DNA from: Nitrospiraceae bacterium
GTDB taxonomy: Bacteria > Nitrospirota > Thermodesulfovibrionia > Thermodesulfovibrionales > Dissulfurispiraceae
Length of the DNA: 7,666 nucleotides
NCBI GenBank assembly: GCA_003170655.1
Contig: PMYY01000164.1
Location: 1-7,666 of the forward strand
Reading direction: 5' to 3'
Shown: positions 4,217 through 7,666 of the stretch, in pieces
Layout of the letters: each line of letters starts with the position of its first letter
Position numbering within the stretch: the stretch's first letter is position 1
Notes under the pieces: model-generated
Told to the model about the DNA's origin: nothing
Database searches by the model: none
Seen by the model: the letters and a program-made list of their open reading frames with translations, nothing else
Program-made: the position numbers and the translations under genes

Positions 4217-6466
4217 ATGAAGAACAAGCGGTTGGCATGTGGAGTATTTATCCTTAGTCTTTTTATATTTACTGCGGCTGTGTATTCCGCCGAACCGGAA
4301 AAAGGCCTGCAAAAAAATCCTCCTGCCGCTTCTGCGCTCGAATCAAGTCAGCCCGGAGATCCCGGCGCTGACATAATCATTCTTATGGACAGCTCCGGAA
4401 GTATGAAAAAGACCGATCCCCGAAATTATCGAAAGGATTCGGCTCGGCTCTTCATATCTCTTCTCGGAGCTGATGACAATGTTGGCATTATCAGCTTCGG
4501 AGATTCCGCAAAGACGCTCATTCCGCTCACCGCCAATTCCAGGGATAATCGGACGGTCTTCATTAAAGCGATAAGCAGGATAACATCAAAAGAACTGACA
4601 ACAGATATCACCGGAGCGGTGGAGAAGGGTGTTGCGGCACTTGATGCCTCGAAGAGGAAGAACAGGGTCCTTATCATCATGTCAGACGGCAAGCTCGACC
4701 TCGGCGATCCAGATAAGGAAAAGTCCTCGCTGGAGGAGCTCGGGAAGCTTCTTCCTGAAATTAAGAAGGCAGGGATAAAACTTTATTCCATAGCGTTTTC
4801 CGAGCTTTCCGATCAAAAGCTGCTGGCGGATATGGCTGAAAAGACAGGAGGATTTTTCCGGTATGCGGCTGCAGATAAGGACATCCATCTCATGTTCGCG
4901 TCGATCTTTGAGAAGATAAAATCTCCCGATTCGGTAGCGCTTGAGGGTGATGCCTTTTCTATCGACCAAGATGTCAAGGAAACGGTTTTGCTTATTACGA
5001 AGCAGGCCGGTACTGCCACAGTTCTTCTGGACCCTGCAGGCAAGAAGATAGTCCAGGGCAGATCGGCAAAGAATATCCAGTGGTACAGCTCCAGCGTTTT
5101 CGATATGATTACTATCCAGGAGCCTATGACGGGCAAATGGAAAGTGAGACTCAGCAGCCGCGAAGGCAACAAGATATTCGTCCTGACTAATCTCAAACTC
5201 AAAAGCTCCTTTGTCGGCAATAACCTGAATAAAGGAGATAAGGCTGTCATCGATGCGTGGCTAGAAAAAGATGAGAAGAGGATTACTGATAAGGAAGTCT
5301 TGTCGCAGATCAGTTTTTTCGCAGAAATTATTGATCCCGCCGGCAAGAGCCTTAAAATGCCTCTTGCCGGCGGGGAAGGGGCGGACGCGGGGGGGTATTC
5401 CGTTACATTGAATATCAATCAGCCCGGTGACTATACTGTACGACTGGCTGCCGAAGGAAAGGCATTCAACAGGACTAAAGATATTCTCTTCAAGGCCGTG
5501 GAGCCTACTTCGGCATCGGCTGTGCAACTTCAACCGCCGCAGGCGGCCGCAAAGACGGAGCCTTCCACTCAACCCGAAACCGTGATCGATTGGGAGACTG
5601 CGGCGCTGGTTCTGGCGTCTATTATCTTGGTTCTGATTGTCCTGGCCGGGTACCTATACGTGACCGCAAGAAAATACAAGAAATTGTATATCTCCTCTCA
5701 GGGTGAAGGCCCGGTCCTTCAGATGCCTACGGCGCAGGTCGAAACTGCGGCTGCAAGCGATGAGAATTACGGGTTGCTTGAAGCTGAAAGTGTATCTGAG
5801 GTGCAGGATGCGGAAATCGGGGAAACGGGCGAAGTAAATGAGGCAACATCATCGGCAGTGATTGAAGTGCCGGTTGAGCAGGTCCATGTCGAAACTGCGG
5901 GCGAAACCGGAGGCGAAGAAGGGGGGCCTGATTCCGGACGTATCGAAAAACTCCTTGGCATAATAGAATTTCAAAAAAACAAGATCGCGGAATTGATGTT
6001 TGTAAAGGACACCTTCGAAAACGCCCGTGTAAGGCTCAGCGCCCTTCAGTCCAGGGACCGCCTTATGCAGGATCAAGTTAAGTCCATCGCAGAGTCGTAC
6101 GGAATCACCGAAGAATTGAAAGAGCCGTTATCGGCATTAGAAGATGATACCAGCGAACTCGTATCGTATATCCTGGTATTTGAAAAAGAGGAAAAACGTC
6201 TTGCCGAGAAGTTCATGCAATGGGAAGAGGAACTCAACAGGCTGATGGCCGGCGAGCAATTCGCAGCCGCAATAAGCTCAGTCGGTTCCGAAGGCGTTGT
6301 GGGCAAGATCTCCGAACTCGAGGAAAAATTAAGGGAGGCCCAGGATGAGGTAATGTCTAAAGAGCGCAGGATGCAGGCACTTCAAACGCAATATGAGGAC
6401 ATTGAAAAAGAGTATATGATCCTTTATCACGCCGCTCAAAAGCAGCAGAAACAGCCGGATGTCTAG
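4217..6466 (+). CDS. Membrane-anchored VWA-domain protein with cytoplasmic coiled coils
   Basis: This 749-residue protein starts at ATG 4217, seven bases after GGAG (4206-4209). Layout: signal sequence (residues 1-25, cleavage near YSA|EP); a von Willebrand factor A domain (about 52-235) with a complete metal-ion site, Asp58-x-Ser60-x-Ser62, probable Thr129 and Asp157 in MSDG; a beta-rich region (about 240-430) with two DPAGK turns at 272-276 and 373-377, suggesting two related Ig-like domains; a Pro/Ala/Gln linker (430-455); one transmembrane helix (about 461-483); an acidic low-complexity linker (about 495-572); and coiled-coil segments (about 575-620, 650-680, 697-745). The topology implies a periplasmic VWA head that binds a ligand through Mg2+ and a cytoplasmic coiled-coil tail that can recruit partners. 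VWA membership is firm; the ligand and role are unknown. No MoxR-type ATPase or other VWA gene is adjacent, so a BatA-like assignment is not supported. Confidence 0.88.
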   Translation: MKNKRLACGVFILSLFIFTAAVYSAEPEKGLQKNPPAASALESSQPGDPGADIIILMDSSGSMKKTDPRNYRKDSARLFISLLGADDNVGIISFGDSAKTLIPLTANSRDNRTVFIKAISRITSKELTTDITGAVEKGVAALDASKRKNRVLIIMSDGKLDLGDPDKEKSSLEELGKLLPEIKKAGIKLYSIAFSELSDQKLLADMAEKTGGFFRYAAADKDIHLMFASIFEKIKSPDSVALEGDAFSIDQDVKETVLLITKQAGTATVLLDPAGKKIVQGRSAKNIQWYSSSVFDMITIQEPMTGKWKVRLSSREGNKIFVLTNLKLKSSFVGNNLNKGDKAVIDAWLEKDEKRITDKEVLSQISFFAEIIDPAGKSLKMPLAGGEGADAGGYSVTLNINQPGDYTVRLAAEGKAFNRTKDILFKAVEPTSASAVQLQPPQAAAKTEPSTQPETVIDWETAALVLASIILVLIVLAGYLYVTARKYKKLYISSQGEGPVLQMPTAQVETAAASDENYGLLEAESVSEVQDAEIGETGEVNEATSSAVIEVPVEQVHVETAGETGGEEGGPDSGRIEKLLGIIEFQKNKIAELMFVKDTFENARVRLSALQSRDRLMQDQVKSIAESYGITEELKEPLSALEDDTSELVSYILVFEKEEKRLAEKFMQWEEELNRLMAGEQFAAAISSVGSEGVVGKISELEEKLREAQDEVMSKERRMQALQTQYEDIEKEYMILYHAAQKQQKQPDV
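5336..5374 (+). repeat. Perfect 14-bp inverted repeat inside the VWA coding sequence
   Basis: CCCGCCGGCAAGAG at 5336-5349 and CTCTTGCCGGCGGG at 5361-5374 are exact reverse complements around an 11-base loop. It falls in the second DPAGK region, codons 374-386. As RNA it would form a very stable GC-rich hairpin. It is not followed by a T run but by a G-rich tract. Such a long perfect stem is not explained by the protein sequence alone. Confidence 0.85.
5372..5395 (+). other. G-rich tract with G-quadruplex-compatible spacing and a G7 run
   Basis: Runs of G4 (5372-5375), G4 (5378-5381), GG (5383-5384) and G7 (5389-5395) lie on the coding strand within 24 bases. Splitting the G7 as GGG-G-GGG gives four tracts with loops of 2, 7 and 1 bases, which fits the usual G3+N1-7 pattern. 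The tract starts at the end of the right arm of the 14-bp inverted repeat, so hairpin and quadruplex would compete for bases 5372-5374. The G7 is also a possible slippage site. Folding is predicted only from the base pattern. Confidence 0.5.
5738..5900 (+). repeat. 13-base direct repeat in the acidic linker of the VWA gene
   Basis: GTCGAAACTGCGG occurs at 5738-5750 and again at 5888-5900, exactly 150 bases apart and in frame, encoding VETA both times. The segment between is Glu/Val/Ala-rich. It points to local duplication within the low-complexity linker after the membrane helix. Confidence 0.5.
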
Positions 6467-6831
6467 CCGATCTTTTTTTCAAACAGCCTCTGCTCGTATT
6501 CCGGAAACCCTTCGAGGTTTAAGGGCTTTTCTCTCAACATATTAAACTTTGTAATTTTGAAGTTGAGCTCCTTCAGTCGTCTCAGCTTTTCCTTGTCGTC
6601 ATCAATGGTCTCTATCAGGTCTCTCAACGTAATGATCTCATTTCTCAGCTCGAGTTCAGGCGGGACAAACCCGGCATTCTTGAGAAACCGGTATGCGAGC
6701 CGGAGATCCTCAGGGACCCAAGTCTCATCTTCGAAAAGTAGGGGCCTGCCGGCCCCCGAAAGGTTGGCGAATTCGCCTTCCGCTATGGCCTGCCTGATGC
6801 GCTCTTCCGCTATCCTTGTGACTGCGTCCAC
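6463..6831 (-). CDS. DUF1992 (DnaJC28-like conserved domain) protein, 122 residues
   Basis: The product has the DUF1992 signature: an N-terminal AEERIRQAIAEGEFANL followed by SGAGRPL (residues 25-31), then a helical region with PEDLRLAYRFLKNAGFVPPE, and a charged C-terminal helix. This family includes E. coli YhdN and a domain of the DnaJ-related DNAJC28; its biochemical role is not known. It is predicted cytoplasmic, with no signal or membrane segment. GTG 6831 is chosen because it lies just before the conserved block, and GGAGGAG (6849-6843) is 11 bases upstream; the next upstream in-frame ATG (6951) would overlap the preceding gene by 142 bases and add unconserved sequence. It overlaps the oxidoreductase by 22 bases, suggesting translational coupling, and its TAG shares CTAG with the stop of the VWA gene. 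Confidence 0.85.
   Translation of the reverse strand: MDAVTRIAEERIRQAIAEGEFANLSGAGRPLLFEDETWVPEDLRLAYRFLKNAGFVPPELELRNEIITLRDLIETIDDDKEKLRRLKELNFKITKFNMLREKPLNLEGFPEYEQRLFEKKIG
6741..6756 (-). repeat. GC-rich hairpin inside the DUF1992 gene
   Basis: GGGGCC at 6741-6746 pairs with GGCCCC at 6751-6756 around a 4-base loop; on the minus strand it is followed after three bases by TTTT, giving a terminator-like look within the codons for the conserved GAGRPLLF segment. It probably follows from encoding Gly-Arg-Pro-Leu, but it could attenuate read-through. Confidence 0.3.
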
Positions 6832-7666
6832 GGTATGTTCAGCTCCTCCAGGGTTTTCCTTATAGCAGTTATCGGTCTCCCTTCCTGCACCGCCGATATG
6901 ACTTCTTTCTTTCCTGTCGTATCTCCGCACAAAATGCAGCCTGCAACGCAATCATCCCTGAGGACGATTTTTTTGTATATTCCCTTCTCTCTATCTTTAT
7001 ATACCAGGGATGGAAGTGTGCAGTCAACATCGATCTCGCCGTAAGCGACGACCTCGATGCCGGCCACCGTTATGGAGTGTGACGGAATGGTGCCATTGTA
7101 TGAGGTGTTTCCTCCAGCCATGTTGATCCCGGCTACTTCGCCCTGTTTTTCTGCAGCGGGCCAAATGCCATAAATTTTATTACGGTGCTCTGCAGCATCC
7201 CCGGCAGCGTAAATATCGGGCAATTCAGTCTCCATCCTGTCATTGACACGGACACCTTTTCCGAGGGTGATGCCCGCGTTTACCAGCAATGAGGTGTCGG
7301 GAATTATGCCGGCAGAGACGACCATAATTTGTCCGCAAACGGTCACTCCACTGTTAAGTTTAAGCCCTTCCACCGAAACGGCGCCGAGGACCTCATCAGC
7401 CCTGGCAGAGAGGATAAAGTGAAGTCCGAGTGACTCGAGCTTCGCTTGTAATATGTCAGAACCTGTTTCATCCATCTGATTGGGCAGCAGACGGGGGAAA
7501 AATTCTACAAGTGTTACCGACTTGGCTGTTTTTCTGAGGGCGTTGCCGATTTCGAGCCCGAGGACGCCACCGCCGAGGATTATTACATTGACCGCATTTT
7601 CGGCGTATGCCCGAATCTTCCTGGCATCGGCGATTGTCCTTAATGTAAAGACCCCTTTCTTATCAG
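6810..7666 (-). CDS. NAD(P)/FAD-dependent oxidoreductase, NirB/rubredoxin-reductase-like (5' end outside window)
   Basis: The last 284 residues of a class I pyridine nucleotide-disulfide oxidoreductase-type flavoprotein are present; the frame is open across the window edge, and ATG 7475 is an internal Met. The first visible block GVFTLRTIADARKI leads into the Rossmann NAD(P)-binding motif GGGVLGLE (visible residues 31-38), with Glu54 at the end of the second strand (VEFF), which usually indicates NADH preference. The FAD-binding motif DIYAAGDAAE (about 150-159) follows, then a C-terminal domain containing CVAGCILCGDTTG. The N-terminal FAD domain, about 110-130 residues, is missing. Such proteins pass electrons from NADH to rubredoxin, nitrite reductase modules or similar acceptors; which one cannot be told, as no partner is visible. 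It is the upstream gene of an overlapping pair with DUF1992. Confidence 0.88.
   Translation of the reverse strand, partial: DKKGVFTLRTIADARKIRAYAENAVNVIILGGGVLGLEIGNALRKTAKSVTLVEFFPRLLPNQMDETGSDILQAKLESLGLHFILSARADEVLGAVSVEGLKLNSGVTVCGQIMVVSAGIIPDTSLLVNAGITLGKGVRVNDRMETELPDIYAAGDAAEHRNKIYGIWPAAEKQGEVAGINMAGGNTSYNGTIPSHSITVAGIEVVAYGEIDVDCTLPSLVYKDREKGIYKKIVLRDDCVAGCILCGDTTGKKEVISAVQEGRPITAIRKTLEELNIPWTQSQG

Noticed and set aside
4813..5418. 201-codon minus-strand frame within the VWA gene
   Set aside because: It is antisense to a clearly coding VWA and beta-domain region, has Ser/Leu-rich composition typical of a shadow frame and lacks a ribosome binding site.
5534..5550. CCGCC-GCA-GGCGG hairpin and GCGGCCGC in the VWA gene
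   Set aside because: It falls in a Pro/Gln/Ala linker whose GC-rich codons easily give such short palindromes.
6471..6480. T7 run just after the VWA stop as a terminator
   Set aside because: The preceding bases form at most a 3-bp CGG/CCG stem, and the T run encodes the Lys-Lys of the DUF1992 C terminus on the other strand.
6766..6777. GGCGAATTCGCC, a perfect 12-bp palindrome
   Set aside because: It encodes the conserved Gly-Glu-Phe-Ala of DUF1992 and is best explained by those codons.

Overview
The window looks like chromosomal DNA of a mid-GC Gram-negative bacterium, probably an anaerobic lineage such as Desulfobacterota or Nitrospirota. That placement is an inference from gene types only: a YoaA/DinG-type iron-sulfur helicase, a NirB/rubredoxin-reductase-like flavoprotein, a DUF1992 protein and a Tat-exported dienelactone hydrolase. 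There are no RNA genes, CRISPR arrays, intact transposases or integrases that I can see.

Left part (1-2210) has the look of accessory or eroded DNA. It holds the tail of an unidentified gene (1-180), an intact exported dienelactone hydrolase (405-1280) with a good ribosome binding site and a plausible -10 box, a 44-codon flavodoxin-fold-like N-terminal stump (1529-1663), a hairpin-rich convergent gap (1664-1814), a 67-residue orphan protein on the minus strand with a strong Shine-Dalgarno (1815-2018), and a 160-bp imperfect inverted-repeat element with a nested hairpin (2048-2207) that starts six bases past the helicase stop codon.

Right part (2213-7666) is compact and looks like ordinary chromosomal genes. 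The helicase (minus, 2213-4093) is divergently arranged with a large membrane-anchored von Willebrand factor A protein (plus, 4217-6466); the 123-bp gap between them holds a 10-bp perfect inverted repeat and a candidate helicase promoter. The VWA gene meets a minus-strand pair tail to tail: both stop codons lie in one CTAG. That pair is a NAD(P)/FAD oxidoreductase cut by the window edge (6810-7666) and a DUF1992 gene (6463-6831) overlapping it by 22 bases, probably translationally coupled.

No multi-gene novel system is evident. The most noteworthy signals are structural: a perfect 14-bp inverted repeat followed at once by a G-quadruplex-compatible G-rich tract with a G7 run inside the VWA coding sequence; the MITE-like element behind the helicase; and the periplasmic-sensor/cytoplasmic-coiled-coil layout of the VWA protein.
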